Below, one piece after another: positions 36,318 to 49,700 of a DNA stretch of 64,000 nt. The stretch is from Bryopsis sp. KO-2023 (taxonomy: Eukaryota; Chlorophyta; Ulvophyceae; Bryopsidales; Bryopsidaceae): assembly GCA_030272585.1 (NCBI GenBank), contig BSYQ01000003.1, positions 6,820,001 to 6,884,000 of the forward strand. The letters run 5' to 3'. Under the pieces are notes generated by a model. It saw nothing but the letters and a program-made list of their open reading frames with translations, ran no database searches and had not been told where the DNA came from. The translations under genes were made by a program, and so were the position numbers. Each line of letters starts with the position of its first letter. The stretch's first letter is position 1.

Positions 36318-39300
36318 TCAGTCGAGAAATAGAGGGGCCATCACAAGAGTGATGGTTGCAAGCATCTTGATCAAGACGTGTAACGAAGGCCCAGCAGTGT
36401 CTTTGAAAGGATCCCCAACGGTGTCCCCTGTGACTGCAGCCTTGTGAGCTTCGCTGCCCTTTCCGCCATGAGCTCCAGTTTCAACATATTTTTTGGCATT
36501 ATCCCAGGCCCCCCCAGCAGTGTTCAAGAAAAGGGCCATCAGGATCCCTGGCACAAGGCACAATTTCATTCTGAGCAGATTACAAAAGCCCCCTCCCCCT
36601 CCCCCACTGAATTCCTCGAATCTTGCCCTGACAGAAAATATGCACCCAGCAATAGTGTCTATTACACGGAGCATCCCTGACCAGTTCTTTCAGCGCCCAA
36701 TTATGATGGATAGGAGGGTGGGTTTTCATATGACTATACAGAGCAACTTCAAAACAAGCATCGGCTGATTTAACAGACACCTACCTGCAACGGTTGCAAA
36801 CATGAGCATTCCAGCCACGGCCTTTGCCCCAAGCAACTCCTGCCCTGTATAGGCCCCAAAAATTCGGAAAATCACCCCCACGATGCATGGGGCGAAAACG
36901 GCAAGCAAGCCTGGTCTGACCATCTCTCTCAGGGCAGACTCGGCCACAATACTCACACAACGGGCATAATCTGGTTTCTCGTTAAAAGTCATGATCCCAG
37001 GCCTCTCAGCAAATTGTCTTCGAACCTGCCACCAAACACCCACAAATGAACAATGTGAATTCCTTTCCAGCCCCATAAATCCTGAAATTTTCCGAAATGA
37101 AAGCATTCACAAAATGCCGAGCTTCTCCGAAAAGAAACACACAAAACTGATCTCTTATCCCCACACCTCATTGACCACTTCTTGCGCACTCCTTCCGACA
37201 GCCACACATGCCCAAGCACTGAACAAATACACCAGCATGGATCCGAGGAGCCCCCCGATGAAAACCTCAGGGATGGCAATGTCGACTTGCTTGAATGGTT
37301 TTCCAGTGAAAGAAGAGACCTCATCCAAATAGGCACTGAACAGCAGAAACGATGCAAGACCTGGCCAGTCCAAATCAACACATCAAACCTTTGTTCTAAA
37401 AATAGGTCCAGTATCCATCAGCAATTAGCATACAGCAGGGGTGTAAGGTATGGAAATCGAAAACTGGAAGGGCAGCTTGCGAATCAGTAATAGGTCCCGT
37501 TTCTGTGATCTTACCAGCACTGCCTATGGCATATCCCTTGGTGGTAGCCTTTGTTGTGTTTCCAACCGCATCCAACAAGTCTGTGATTTCCCTTACGGAT
37601 TCTGGTTGCTGGCTCATTTCGATGATGCCTCCAGCATTGTCTGCGATGGGCCCAAATATATCCATCGACAGAACATACGCTGCAGTGCTGAGCATCCCCA
37701 TGGTAGCGACAGCCGTCCCAAACAGCCCTCCCGACGGTTTCCCTTCAGCATCCATCAAACCTAGCACCACCCGGCCACAAACCAGTTCTGTTAATTCTTT
37801 CCAGAAAAAAAAAATAATAATTTTTTTTTTGGTTGCACTGGGCACCCCACCCCCGCAACTTTTCTCAGCATACAGCTCACATAATTTTTATTTTTTTATT
37901 TTTTCCTATTTTCAATTTTTCAATTCTTAATTTATTATTTTTCACACCACATTCTTTTTCTTCTTCCCAGACGAATCGCACGCAATTTATTTTATTTGGT
38001 CAGTTGATTGCAGCAAAAATACTGAAAAAAAATTGCCAGTTTTGCCAAGTTCCACACCTGATGAGTTTCCTAGCCAATATGAAGAGATCAACGCTGTGCT
38101 CATGGCAATGACTGGCAAAGCAGTGGCCTCCATCCCGAGTCCAACTCCAGCAATGATATTGGTCGCATGCCCAGTCGTGCTTGCTTCAGCAACCATCCTC
38201 ACTGGCCGAAATTTGTAATCCGTGTAATACTGGGCAATCCAAACAAACACGTATGCCGTGGCCACCCCCACCATTCCACATCCGGCAAAGTAGAGCCAGG
38301 CATTGGGTGCGACGGGGGTGTACAGCATGAATCGACAAGAGCCGATGAACGAAATGATGGATAGGACGATCGCAACATTGTAGCCGCCAGTCATGACGCT
38401 GTAGGGGTCCTCATTGCTCCGTGTGCTTCTTCCCCCGATCGACATGATGCCTGTGAAAGCACCACCGTATATACTGCATGTTTGAGATCCTCCAAAGACA
38501 ATCCATATTGAACATGGAATCTACATCCCTGATGACGCACTGATGAGGGGTTTTTGGGGGCGGACAGAAATCATCACTGTGTGTCGTTAGTTCGCCTTTT
38601 TTTGGCTTGTTTTTTTGGTTTCAAGATTGTTCCAACCACGGCAGGTCTGGTGTGACACCCTGTTTAGAAGCCGTGGTGTTGACTCACGAACAGAAACGAA
38701 AAAAAAGCAAGGAAAAGGATCGTGTTGAGGCAAATTCTACGTTTCCTGACCTGCTGCTGAAACGATCAAATCCATGGTGTGCACCACGAGAGGAAACAAG
38801 ATGAAACCCGTGGAGTCTGGAAGTTTCGACTTCTTGCAAAGGGTGCCCCCCAGAATCATGGCACTGATCACCTCGGCGGCGATACTTTCAAAAAGGTCGG
38901 CCCCACGTGCTGCACAATCTCCGACATTATCCCCAACCAGATCAGCGATAACAGCAGGGTTACGAGGGTCATCTTCAGGAATTCCTTGTTCCACCTAAAC
39001 AAGAATAATAGGATTTCAACATACTGTATAGTGACTCATCATAACAAAGAGCTGTTGCTGGTGAATAGAACATGACAGTTTTGCTGCGGGTTTTTTTTAC
39101 CTTTCCGACAAGATCAGCTCCAACATCGGCGGCCTTGGTGTAAATTCCCCCACCCAGTTGAGCGAAAAGGGCCACAAAAGAGGCCCCGAAACCATACCCG
39201 ACCAGCAGGAGAGGAATATCATTCGGGTTCAGTCCACCCTCAGTCACCAGGAAATAATTGAAGACGGAGTACAGCACAGTGACCCCCAAAACTGTCTGTG

Positions 39301-41465
39301 GATGGAACAAATGCAAAATTGAGAATCCTACATATCAGTTGCTCTCCATTATGCTCAATATCAGTTGCAGGGTGACAAGACTCACAGCTGTTATCGATAC
39401 TTTTTCCCATTCTAGAAATGGGGAAAATCATAATTCCCACTGCTGATTACCCCTTTCTTTCTTGGGAACGAAAAATATCCCCCCCCAAAAAAACTCGAGA
39501 AACAAAATCATGCGTGTAGACATCGAAAGAGGGCATGTGGGATGCCCAGTTTTGCAAGCCTACCATTCCGACCACCAGAAGAGCTGAAAATCCTCCAGCC
39601 CTCATGGCAATTTGGAGAGCCTCTCTTGCTGATCGCCTTGCTGCACCCGAAACTCTGACATTTGCCCTCACGGAGACCCACATTCCCACATACCCAGCCA
39701 CGCCCGAGCAGATTGCGCCAGACATGAAGGAAAACGCAGTGAGCGTAGCCATGAATCCCCTGTGGCACAATCAAAAACAATGTAGCAGGTCATTTTTGCT
39801 CATTGGGAATATCCCCAGCTTGCCGCAATCTTCAGCATGGACTGGTTGCAGCCTTGGCGATGGACTGTTCAGTGTTTTCAAAATTGTTGCATCGATTTAA
39901 CAAGAAAGCTGTGATCATCTTTTTCACTGTGCAGATAGGTCATTTGCCTCTCCATATTCAATCTACAGTTACAAATTTAGATGAGAAAACTTATAAAAAC
40001 ATACATTTTTACTTTTTCCTTTAATTTTTTTTTTCGTGGGGGGGGGAAGGGGGCAGCCTCATCGATAAAATTCTGGAATTCCAATTTTTCTGTCAGACCA
40101 AGAATCCAATTGATTTCCATGGTTGGAGCATATGATACAGGACAAATTTTGTGCTGTCAATCACAGTAAATTCAGTAATGTGCTGCAGCTGCATATCAAT
40201 GAAATTGAAAAGTGCCGGAAGCATACCTGGATACTCCAGCCTCCATTTGTTCCGGTGTTTCTCGTCGAAACAGGTAAATGACGTAGATCACCCCACACAG
40301 GACAACAGACAATTTCCCAATCGTACTATATTGAGTGTTGAAGTAACCCTCTGCACCATCACGAATTGCATTTGAAATCTGGAGGAAACAGCCACACCAA
40401 AATAAAAGTCAATTTTAAATTAAAGAAATCCAAGCTGACATCCAGATTTGGTTCCCTGGTGTTTTGCTGGTGTTTTGCTTAGTCATAATTTTTTTGCAAA
40501 TGAATCATGAACCAATGGCATGAACTACGGTTCAACTAAGTTTTCAACCTACGTCACTTAATGATGTTTGTCTGGTTGGAGTCTTTAATTTATTTGCCTG
40601 ATATTCCACAGTTTTCAAGGTTTGAATGGCAGTGGTCCTGAATCAGGTGCTGACTCAGCAAAGTCTTTCCAGCCAATTATTGCTTGGGGGAAAAGGCATC
40701 AAAGAAACCACAGAAATTCAAAATGGCCAGGGTAGAAATGAAAAGAAATGATCCGAAATGATGTTTCTTGTTCCAACACCCCTTTTTTTCTATTGCTCAA
40801 GTATTGAACTCAAGTCCTGCAAAGTTTCTGCTGGGGTTTTATGAGGTTGTTGCACAATCTATTGATCGATCCAGACCTCTTGCATCTCCTTGGTGCCCTC
40901 ATCCTTCGACAAAACGTCTCTGGCAAGGAAGAGAGCGAACCACAGCATGCCAATGCAAGCAGTCAAGACGAAAATAATCGTCCATGAAGCTTTCGCACCA
41001 ACGTACAGCACAAAGAGCGACAAGCAGCCCCCCACCGAGAGAGCCACCCTCCGATCAATGGAGGCCAGCGTTCGCACGATCTGAACGAAAAGCGACAAGT
41101 TGTTTCAAGTCGTGATCCACCCAATCAGCCCCTCTCCGATACAGACCACCCAATCCACAATAATACGTCCAATCAATACAGGTTCGTGCGTTCAGGGTTG
41201 GCGATCCAATCTATCGCGAGGCTGGAGGTCTATATCGGTACCCTTTCCCCCAACCGTCACCGATGAAAATCCTCTCCCCTGCGCTCGCGAAACGAGCTCT
41301 CACCGGATTCATCCTTGCGGACTGGGTTCCTCGTCGCTTGTCGAGAGGAGTGTACGTGTCGTAAGTTTGCTGCGACTCTGGGTCTTTTTCAACGTTCGTA
41401 ACGCGCACGCGCAACCGGTCCAGCGCAGCGAGGTCTGTTGCAGAATTACGCATTGCATTCTTCAT
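36318..41465 (-). CDS. Membrane-bound proton-translocating pyrophosphatase, type II (K+-independent)
   Basis: Hydrolyses cytosolic pyrophosphate and pumps H+ into vacuole, acidocalcisome or Golgi. Eleven exons: 41465-41304, 41080-40877, 40378-40227, 39759-39564, 39295-39101, 38994-38751, 38450-38058, 37787-37515, 37360-37167, 37025-36785, 36547-36318; 827 aa, all phases agree. Signature segments: [55 protein letters not shown]-type [16 protein letters not shown] and the C-terminal [20 protein letters not shown]. The sequence [10 protein letters not shown] has Lys where K+-dependent enzymes have Ala, which marks the K+-independent class. Exon 1 gives a soluble N-terminal extension of about 54 residues. 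Many hydrophobic segments fit the family's roughly 16 helices. Confidence 0.96.
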
Positions 41466-41840
41466 CGTCGTGCAGCTGCCAGCACAAGAAACTGGAAAAT
41501 GACAGCAAGTTGCCGAAATTGCGTCATGACCACAGTGCAAGGAGCCAACACCCCCCTTTTAACAGAAAAAGAAAGCGATCCCAGGGAGCCTGGAGCGAAA
41601 AGAGTACAGTATCCTTGCTGGAAATGAGTAGTTTTTCCTCGATGGATGTACATCAACAACACAACATATGGGATGCTCCGAGAGGTGCAGTTGTGTTGGA
41701 GTTTTGAGGAAGCGATGTGGAAGTGGCGTGGTTGCAGCCTGGCATGTTCGTCTGACACCCAGAAATAGAAGTGCTTTCGTGCTGGGTTTTGGACTTTTTG
41801 TCTGGTATCTGACTCTCCGCTTCAGAAAAGCTGTAAAAGG
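41466..41840. promoter_or_regulatory. Divergent promoter, H+-PPase / UBA3
   Basis: Only 375 bp separate the two start codons, which face away from each other. Any promoter elements must be shared or interleaved. No motif is clear. Confidence 0.45.
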
Positions 41841-44682
41841 ATGGCGCTGGTTGACAGCGATCGCTGGCGGGGGGTGGATCTCCTGCTGGAAAGACAAGGA
41901 AATGTCGTTGGGCAGAATTTTGCACCGAATTCGGGCCTCAGGTCCCTGATCAACCAACACATTAAGCTGCTTTGCGTCGGAGCTGGTGGACTGGGCTGCG
42001 AACTGCTGAAAGATCTGGCTCTTACTGGCTTCCAAGACATCCACGTTATCGACATGGACACAATTGACGTATCAAACCTCAACAGACAGTTCCTATTCAG
42101 GTGAGCGTTACCTTGACAAAAAAAAGCGTCAAAAACAAGCGTTTCTGGGGAAAATGAACCTTGCATCTCTCTCTGTATATATATTCCTTTGAGTGTGTGT
42201 GCATAATGGGGGCTTCTTTCAATCCCCAACCCTGGCAACCTCCTTTTCAATGAACTTCTTTACAGGCAAAAAACATTGCCTAATGCTTGGGTGTGTAGCT
42301 GTTAGAATGGATGACGTTGGCAAATCCAAGGCAGAGGTTGCAGCTGGGGTGATCAACAAGCGAATTCCTGGAGCAAGGGTGACCCCACACTTTTGCAAGA
42401 TACAGGACAAGGATCTGGAGTTTTACGAGCAGTTCAGCGTGGTGGTGTTGGGATTGGACTCCATCGAGGCGAGGCGATATATGAACCAAGTCGTCTGCGA
42501 ACTCCTGGGTACTGTCCTTTCTTCATTTTTTGCTGAAAAAAAAAGAGTACAAATGAATGTCAAAACCTCCTTTCTCGAAAATAAGAAAAAAAATCAAAAA
42601 TTAAGGAGGTCCTGATGAGAACTGAAATTGATGAAAATTAATATTGAGCATATACATATGTAATGTGGATGGCCTTCGTTGAGCAAGTTTGGCTAATGTA
42701 AATTAGTAATTCATTCATCATTTTTAATTCATAACAATATTTTGTTTTGTGAGCTCAATATTGGTTGAGCCCTTCCTGTATCTTTTCTTTTTTTTTCCCG
42801 ATGTGATGTTTGGCTGTCAATGAAATTGGGTGAAAATGGTGTTTTTTTGCAGAGTATGGGGAGGATGGGACATTGGAAAAATACTCGATGAAGCCGATCA
42901 TTGATGGGGGCACCGAGGGTTTCAAAGGAAACGCAAGGGTCATTTTGCCAGGAATAACCCCATGCTTCGAATGCACCCTTTGGCTGTTTCCACCAGAAAC
43001 AAAATTTCCGCTGTGCACATTGGCAGAAACACCAAGGTGCGATCCTGAGTTAATATGTATATATATATATCCTCTTCTTTCCGCAAGTAGAAACACCATA
43101 GATTTTATGTCTGGGGAAAGGGCTCCACATGGATTCGTCATTATTTTTTTTCCCAAAAAGATGCCTGATGGGGGGTTGTTCCACCTGGAACAGGAGCCCT
43201 GCCCATTGTATAGAATATGCACACATTGTGCTTTGGGAAGAGCAGCGAAAAGGGGAAAAATTCGATGCTGATAATGAGGAGCATATGAAGTGGATGTTCA
43301 CGAAAGCGACAGAGAGGGCCAGCGTCTACGGCATTCAAGTAAATGGAAAATCAATCGCTGGACATTCATTATCAGAGGGGAAATAATAGTATTGAGCATC
43401 GAAACCCTCCTCCCGCTTCTCAATTGCTACCTCTTGAATCGCAACACGACAATTTGGGCACTCCATAATCAGGAGCATTGCAAACGGAGATGCTGGCAGT
43501 AGGTGGTCAGGTTTTGAAAATTTTCTGTGCTGGCTTTGGCAGGGCGTGACCCTGCAATTGACGCAGGGAGTTGTGAAAAATATCATACCTGCCATTGCAT
43601 CGACGAATGCTATTATCGCAGCTGCATGTGCATTGGAGGTTTTCAAAGTTGTTTCGGCTTCCAGCATCTCGATGGACAACTACATGCTGTACGGAGGAAT
43701 GAATAAAGTTATAATTCTGAAATGCACACATTACATTACCTCCTAAAAGAAACATTTTTGATACAATATACGTGCTGCTCCACAAGATGCTTTTGAGAAG
43801 TCAATGAACAACATGTGGCAATTGAAAAACCGCAAGACAATCCCATTCTAGATGTTCGACTTACAAAAGAAAAATTCAAAAACATGTATGTATTTTGTGT
43901 ATTATTAATTTTATTCTGGGGGTGTTCTGGTTAACCCTTTTGGCCAGCGATCCCAGTTCGATTCCTGGTGGGGTCAGAACCCCCCCCCCCCCCCCGTTTG
44001 TGCAACCCATCTACCCCAAGCGAATTAGTGAGCACGTTGTGGTGAAAAGGCCAAATCTCTAAAAGGAATAATAAGTTAACAGCATATTGATTTTTGTTGT
44101 GCTGTTTTTGTGCAGATATAATGGTGGAGATGGTGTGTACACTCAAACAATGTCTTATGAAAAAGACCCAGAATGTTTCGTGTGCAGCTCAGGGATTCCT
44201 TTCACAACATCCAGAACTACCACTCTGCAACAGGTTAGTACATTATGAAAAACAGCGATTCAAGACAAAAATTTGCTGGAGGAATGTGTTACCTGTTTGT
44301 TTACTTCTAACCTCGAAGCTGCTGATAAAAACAATGTCCAAAAAAACACAGTTGTGCTTTTTGTTTTGTTTTTGTCTCTTTCCCGGTTTTGAAATATATG
44401 AGTGGATAAACAAGGAAACCCCTCAATGGTGTTTGTTTTTGCAATGCACAGTTCATTGACAGTTTGATGGGGGATGCTCGGTTTTCCGACAAGCTGACTG
44501 CCCCCAGCATAACTTGCAATGGCGAAAGACTGTACGTGAAGGGAGTTTTCGAGAAAATGACGCGACCGAATCTTGAAAAAGCAATGGGGGAGATGGTGCA
44601 AGATTCAAACGCAGTTTTGGAAGTGAATGATAAAAAGCTTGAGATGGGTACCCTCAAGATTAGGCTGAACTATGTTGACTGA
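41841..44682 (+). CDS. NEDD8-activating enzyme E1 catalytic subunit (UBA3)
   Basis: Adenylates NEDD8 with its partner APPBP1 and carries it as a thioester before transfer to the E2 UBC12, enabling cullin neddylation. Seven exons: 41841-42100, 42306-42508, 42853-43036, 43194-43338, 43543-43688, 44116-44233, 44452-44682; 428 aa, close to human (463). Visible: nucleotide-binding [32 protein letters not shown], crossover [18 protein letters not shown], catalytic Cys in [11 protein letters not shown], zinc-binding cysteine pairs (CFECT, and CFVCS in exon 6), [20 protein letters not shown], and a C-terminal ubiquitin-fold E2-binding domain. The donor of exon 5 (ATGCT|GTACGG) was set by phase and by homology. 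Intron 5 holds a tRNA-like segment. Confidence 0.95.
43917..43995 (+). repeat. tRNA-like segment (possible SINE head or tRNA pseudogene) in UBA3 intron 5
   Basis: GGGGGTGTTCTGGTTAACC resembles a tRNA 5' half with an A box, followed about 35 bp later by a T-arm-like CCAG-TTCGATTC-CTGG with a B-box core, then GGTCAGAACC and a C run that can pair with the start (GGGG..TTCTG against CAGAACCCC). There is no convincing anticodon arm, so it is not called as a working tRNA. Confidence 0.3.
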
Positions 44683-45149
44683 AGTTTCCCAGTGCTGGAT
44701 TGATGATGTTATGTTTTGACTTTCAGGGACTGAAGCTTTGTTTTGGAATGTATTGGTGTTTTGTTTTGAATATCTTACACTGACACACTGATATGCCTGT
44801 AACATCCATTGCAACTTCCAAATCCAGCCTTCTATATCTAAACACAATGAGAATCCCAAAGAAGGAATTTTGCTTGCTGTTCATCTGCCGAACGAATGGA
44901 GAAGACTTTGGTAGCTTTCCAGAGTGCACATTGTGTTCTCCTTTTGTGAGGTGCCCACTGGAGGGGATGGCTGCTTGGTTGAAGAGGAACCTTTGGGTTT
45001 CAGGGTGGACCGCTTCGTTGTTAAGCCAGCCTTGGAGGAACGATTCGCTCGTGGGGGACCCTATGCAACATAAACAGCACTTCTGAAACGGAGATTATCA
45101 ATGATCAGATGGTGGGATGTGGCTGGCTGGCATATTTTGGATGGCAAAA
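44683..45149. other. Intergenic between convergent UBA3 and a small - strand gene
   Basis: Presumably both 3' UTRs. No other feature seen. Confidence 0.4.
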
Positions 45150-45718
45150 TCAATTTGGTAGGGCGGACGCCCTCACCATCATCCTCTCCGTCACTCCCTT
45201 TGCCGAGTTCTTGATTATCGTGGTGAGAGCCTCGCGTTTTTCAGCGGCAGCACTTTGCTTTTTGAGGAGTGCCTGCTCCTGCAAGGAAGAGGAAAAACCC
45301 ATCGAATGGCTTGGAACTGGTGTGCACGAAGGAACAAAAAAAGAAAGAAAAGTGCATCAGGCGTGGAGGCATCGCACCAATGTGTCCTGCCTGCGCTCCT
45401 CAGCAACCGTAGCTTTGCACGCTGCAATCTTTGCGCGCCACACAAACTAAAACGACCAAATGCGAGGGAAGTTAGCAAACCTAGCCAACCCAGGGTTGGG
45501 ATATGTGGTGGTCGACCTTCGCACAACTTTGGGATCGAAAGCATGCCATATTTCTGGGTTGGTGTGCATCCGCCACATACCATCGACGCTATTTCCCGTC
45601 GACTGTCAAGAACATCTTGTCTGCGATCGTGTGCTGCCCGGAGCTTTTCTGACAATCTTTTCTGGCCTACCGCGCGTTTTTGTGCGAGAGTGGACAAATT
45701 GCCGCGAACGTTCGCCAT
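45150..45718 (-). CDS. Small coiled-coil protein of unknown function, three exons
   Basis: Exons 45718-45581, 45446-45378, 45278-45150, all phase 0, give 111 aa. Almost the whole chain is charged heptad-like helix: QKRLSEKLRAAHDRRQDVLD, KATVAEERRQDTL, then EQALLKKQSAAAEKREAL, ending ...RASALPN. The heptad pattern continues smoothly across both introns, which supports the exon map. No family assigned; it has the feel of a small adaptor or cytoskeletal helper. It is convergent with UBA3 and divergent from the + strand gene that starts at 46000. The start at 45718 could be extended upstream, since the frame stays open to a possible acceptor near 45742. Confidence 0.55.
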
Positions 45719-45999
45719 CCTCTCCTTCCACGTTGCGCCCTGCTTGCAGAGAAAGACGCAACCAAGATTGTTACAACCATCTGCAACCTGCACTCTCCGT
45801 TTCTTCTTTCATCAGCGCTCAGGAAGTGGCCGTTAAATGAAGTGTGTGACACTACCTCATGGGGACCGATTATGGCAAGCCTATTATCCGCCGCTTTACG
45901 ATGCCTTTGGTCTATTTCTACTGGGTCAATCGTTTTCTTTGCCCTCTCGCTTAGCCTGTGGACGTGAACAAACAATCGTTCGCTCCAACACCAGACAGC

Positions 46000-46536
46000 A
46001 TGGTCGTTGTAACGACCAATTTCGGACACGATTCTTGCTGGGCGCTTGGGAAAAGCCAGCTGGAAGGTAGGATGCGTTTCATTTCTGGCGAAGAGAACGA
46101 AGAAAGCCATGCGGAACGCAGGCGCATCCCAAACCAACCTTTTCGCGAGGGCGTGTGGTATCGATGGAGGTTTGTTTGGGCAGACGACAATCAGGACAGG
46201 TGCAGGGAGCCCAGTTTCGCTCATATTGAATCAAGGCTTGGCTAATGTCAAGAGAACGCTCCAACACGTTGCCGAAGGCAAAAGAAGGCTCCTCAAGGCC
46301 AAGGAATCGGACGTCTTGGCGGTTGGAAACATGAGATTCTGTCATTGGTAGAAGAAGAGGCAGCGATGACAGCGGATCCCAAAGCGATCCAACAGATCCA
46401 ACGATCGGCTGATGCTCGTTCCGGGTTGTTCCAGCGATTGATACCAGCTTCCAGCAGAGAAGCCGACTGTCCACCATATATACGAAACAAGGACTTGATA
46501 TTGCAAGACATCGATTCAAGGAGTGATGAATCGTAG
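46000..46536 (+). CDS. Possible small helical protein, two exons, apparent 1-bp frameshift
   Basis: Tentative. Exon 1 46000-46066 (MVVVTTNFGHDSCWALGKSQ), exon 2 from 46206 (SPVSLILNQGLANVKRTLQH...KAKESDVLAV). The helical character then continues in a different frame from about 46325 (KHEILSLVEEEAAMTADPKA) to the stop at 46534-46536. A single missing base near 46322-46330 would join them; alternatively one part is chance. It lies convergent with MCM4 and head to head with the 111-aa gene, a layout consistent with a real gene. No family recognised. Confidence 0.33.
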
Positions 46537-46794
46537 GGAGGTGAGGCTGGGGTCAATCTTGCGATGAATTGCGGTAGCAACATGCCTAACAATGAATTTG
46601 GCCATTTTTTTTTGCTACCCATACTACCTACAAACCCCCCTCCTTAATAAACCCTTCATTCCCAAGCCTATGTCTGATATGTGACCATCTATGCTGCCGC
46701 TGACTATCTGTTCCTTTCTATGTGTTGGCGAAAGAGCGACTAAGAAAACTGAAACCAGTGCGAATGACTAATGCTGGATCGATGTGACATCATC

Positions 46795-49700
46795 CTAATC
46801 CTGTTGGTTTAACCGAAGTTTGCCTCCACGCCCAGTGGTCACTTCGTCCTTTATCATTCCTAGAGCATCCCTGAGCGCTTGTTGAGTTACCCGCTCCTGA
46901 CTTTGTCCGTTGATTTTCTGGAAGAGCTCGTGGAATGTGACCGGATTTTCTGCATGACAGACATAGAAACATCAATAGATGGAAATGTAGCGAGACGATG
47001 TTGAGAGAGGCAAACGGATAGAAAAAAATGACATTCACATTTCCTGGGTTTTGTAATATATATGTGTATGTATTACCTCCAATAATGTTTTTGAGCTCGT
47101 TTGCTAAGAGCTGTCGCATCTGCTTCTCATACTGGCTCACCCCTGCAGGAAAAATTAAAGCCAATCGCTGGTTAGATCACTTCTTTGGCTGGTCCACCAC
47201 GCAGCCCATCTTTTTTTGCCGAATGTGGGTAAAACTTATTCAAGGGGGGCGGCAATCATACCTGTGTAAATCGTGTCTAAATCGATCATTCCATTCTTGT
47301 CAATGAAACTCGATCTCAGGGCCGTCTTCACCAGTCTGACCGCCTCCACCACATGCTCCTTTTCCACAACAGATTTTAATTGCATCTTCGCCAGAGCCTC
47401 TGAAAGCCGAATGAAGCTTTCCAATTGACGAGGCGTGGCTGTGATCGTCTTATGCCTATTCCTGGCACCCAGGGCTCTCATTTGAATGTATTCTTCCATC
47501 AAAAGTTCACCGGCCTCTCGTGTAAGCACTGGCTTGCACCGTTCCCGGGCATACGCAATGTACTCTCTGAGTTTTGCTGTTGGAATTACACCCTACAACA
47601 CACAGCAGCCAGGACAATTGCATTATCCTTGCACAATTTTAAACCTCGATGCTTTACTAAATCCTCATCGTTCCAGATTTGTTATGGTTCTTCTCCCCCC
47701 CCCCACTAGAACAGATTTCAAGAGAAGCAAATCAAGCCATAAGAATTTTCCCCACCTCCATGGACATCGTGCTGTGGGGTTGCGACAGAGCTAGCAAATG
47801 CGTGGCGAGTCGTCGATCTCTTCCTTCGTCAGGTACATCCAACAGCAAATAGATCAAATCGAACCTGGAAACCAGTGCCGGTGGGAGTTTGATGTTTTCC
47901 ACCACGGTGAGGTCAGGGTTGTATTTCGACCCCACAGGATTTGCACTCGCCAAAATCGAGGTCCGAGCATTCAACGTTGAAACAATGCCAGCTTTTGCAA
48001 CAGAAATGGTCTGCTGTTCCATCACCTCCAGCAACTGTTTTTTTTGTTTTTTTTTCAAAAGAATTCAGAGCAAGAAAGAAAAAAACGTCAATTTCTGAAG
48101 TCACTGAAATGATTTGAAATATAATGAGCTTTCTCAACTCATAGATATTCATTCATTCATTCTTGGGGGGTGGACCCTGAAACAACTTAAGAATTCATGT
48201 CTTGCCCTTTCTTATTTTCATGAATTATTCTTTGCTGTTTTCTCGTACCATGCTCCTTGCGTTTTCAGACATTTTATCGAATTCGTCGATACAGCAAATT
48301 CCCATATCGCTCAAAGCCAGAGCACCGCTCTCCAGCACAGTTTCTCTGGTGTCAGGGTCCTAGACCAAAAAAATATTAACGAACTTCAGAACACCACCAA
48401 AAAATCGAAACCTCTCAAAATCAGATCAGAACAACAAACCAAGCAACAAAACCCCACAATTTTCACCACAACAAAAAAACCCAGATATAGTTTATCTTCG
48501 TTGATAATACTGCATGTCAAAATATATGCATTTTGATAAATGAGGAAAACTGCTCCAACAAACACCAGCCAAACGATTCCCAATTTTGCCGCATAACTGG
48601 GATATCGTTTGATTTTGGTGTGAAAACAAGGCTATGTTGCACCTTTGCTATGTAAGCTGTCAGCCCCACGGCGCTGCTTCCTCTGCCGCTTGTGTAAATT
48701 CCTCTGGGCGATACTTTGTTCACATACGTCAACAGCTGGGATTTACTGACACCAGGGTCTCCAACCAGCAAAATGTTAATGTCGCAACGGACGCCCTGCT
48801 CTCCAACTCCATCCTGCCATCAAACAAACAAAAACGCACACGTTACTCTGAGGATCTCGAAATTTAACAAAAGCTGTTCGTTCATTTTTGGAAAATTCGA
48901 CTCGCACCACAGCTTCAATATCTTTGGTGTTTTTTTGCTACGGAAGATATTTGATTATTTGATAATAGACAAGACTCGATGGAGTGTTCTTTTTACCTTA
49001 ATTGTCCCCCCAAAGAGCTGGCACAGCACTCCTTTTTTTACATCCTCCATTTCCCATATGCTGGGTGCTAGCGAAGAAACCAATTTGTCATAGATCAACG
49101 GATCATCGCTCAAACTCTGAATGGGCACACACACACACCAAACAAAAAGTACACTCCACTTTTTTTTGCACTGTCTGCACACAACCTTGCTTTATTCTTT
49201 CTCTCTCCTCAGTGAAGCTTTGATAATATGTTTTTAAGGGGAAAAAAAGCAAAAAAAACAAGCAGAATCGAAACAGGAAAAAAACACACGTGAGCAAACC
49301 TTCATTTCAGCTTCTTTGGCTAGTCTTTCTTCCAACAAAATGCCTCCGAGGGCTTGGGACGCCATGGAAGTATCGTTTTCATCGTTTTCCCCTGTGGAAT
49401 CTTGAGTTTGAGCAAACATCCTGGTCGTGTCGATCACTTCCACATGCAGAACCTCCAAAAAAGTCCGATGCACCGCTCGCTGCCTGGTTTGATTGGGATT
49501 CACTCGTGTGGCCTGGGGAGTATATAAACCTTCATGCAGAAAAAAAAAAACATAAGAAGAAGAAAGGAAAAATATGTGGGTTTTTTTGTATCTGTACACA
49601 CAGGAGGCAGTTCTTGCTGGGCCATTTCCTCGAGATGGATAAGGTTTGTCACTTGCAGCTCAGTCCAAGGCCTGCTTTGCTTTCTTTAAGAGAAAAAAAA

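Noticed and set aside
37833-38111. Hydrophobic + strand frame antisense to the H+-PPase
   Set aside because: It covers a T-rich intron and the antisense of a conserved exon; shadow.
45255-45836. Long + strand frame of 193 codons and overlapping - strand frame of 185 codons at 45667-46224
   Set aside because: They overlap the better supported spliced coiled-coil gene, have no domain, and their composition looks like shadow translation.
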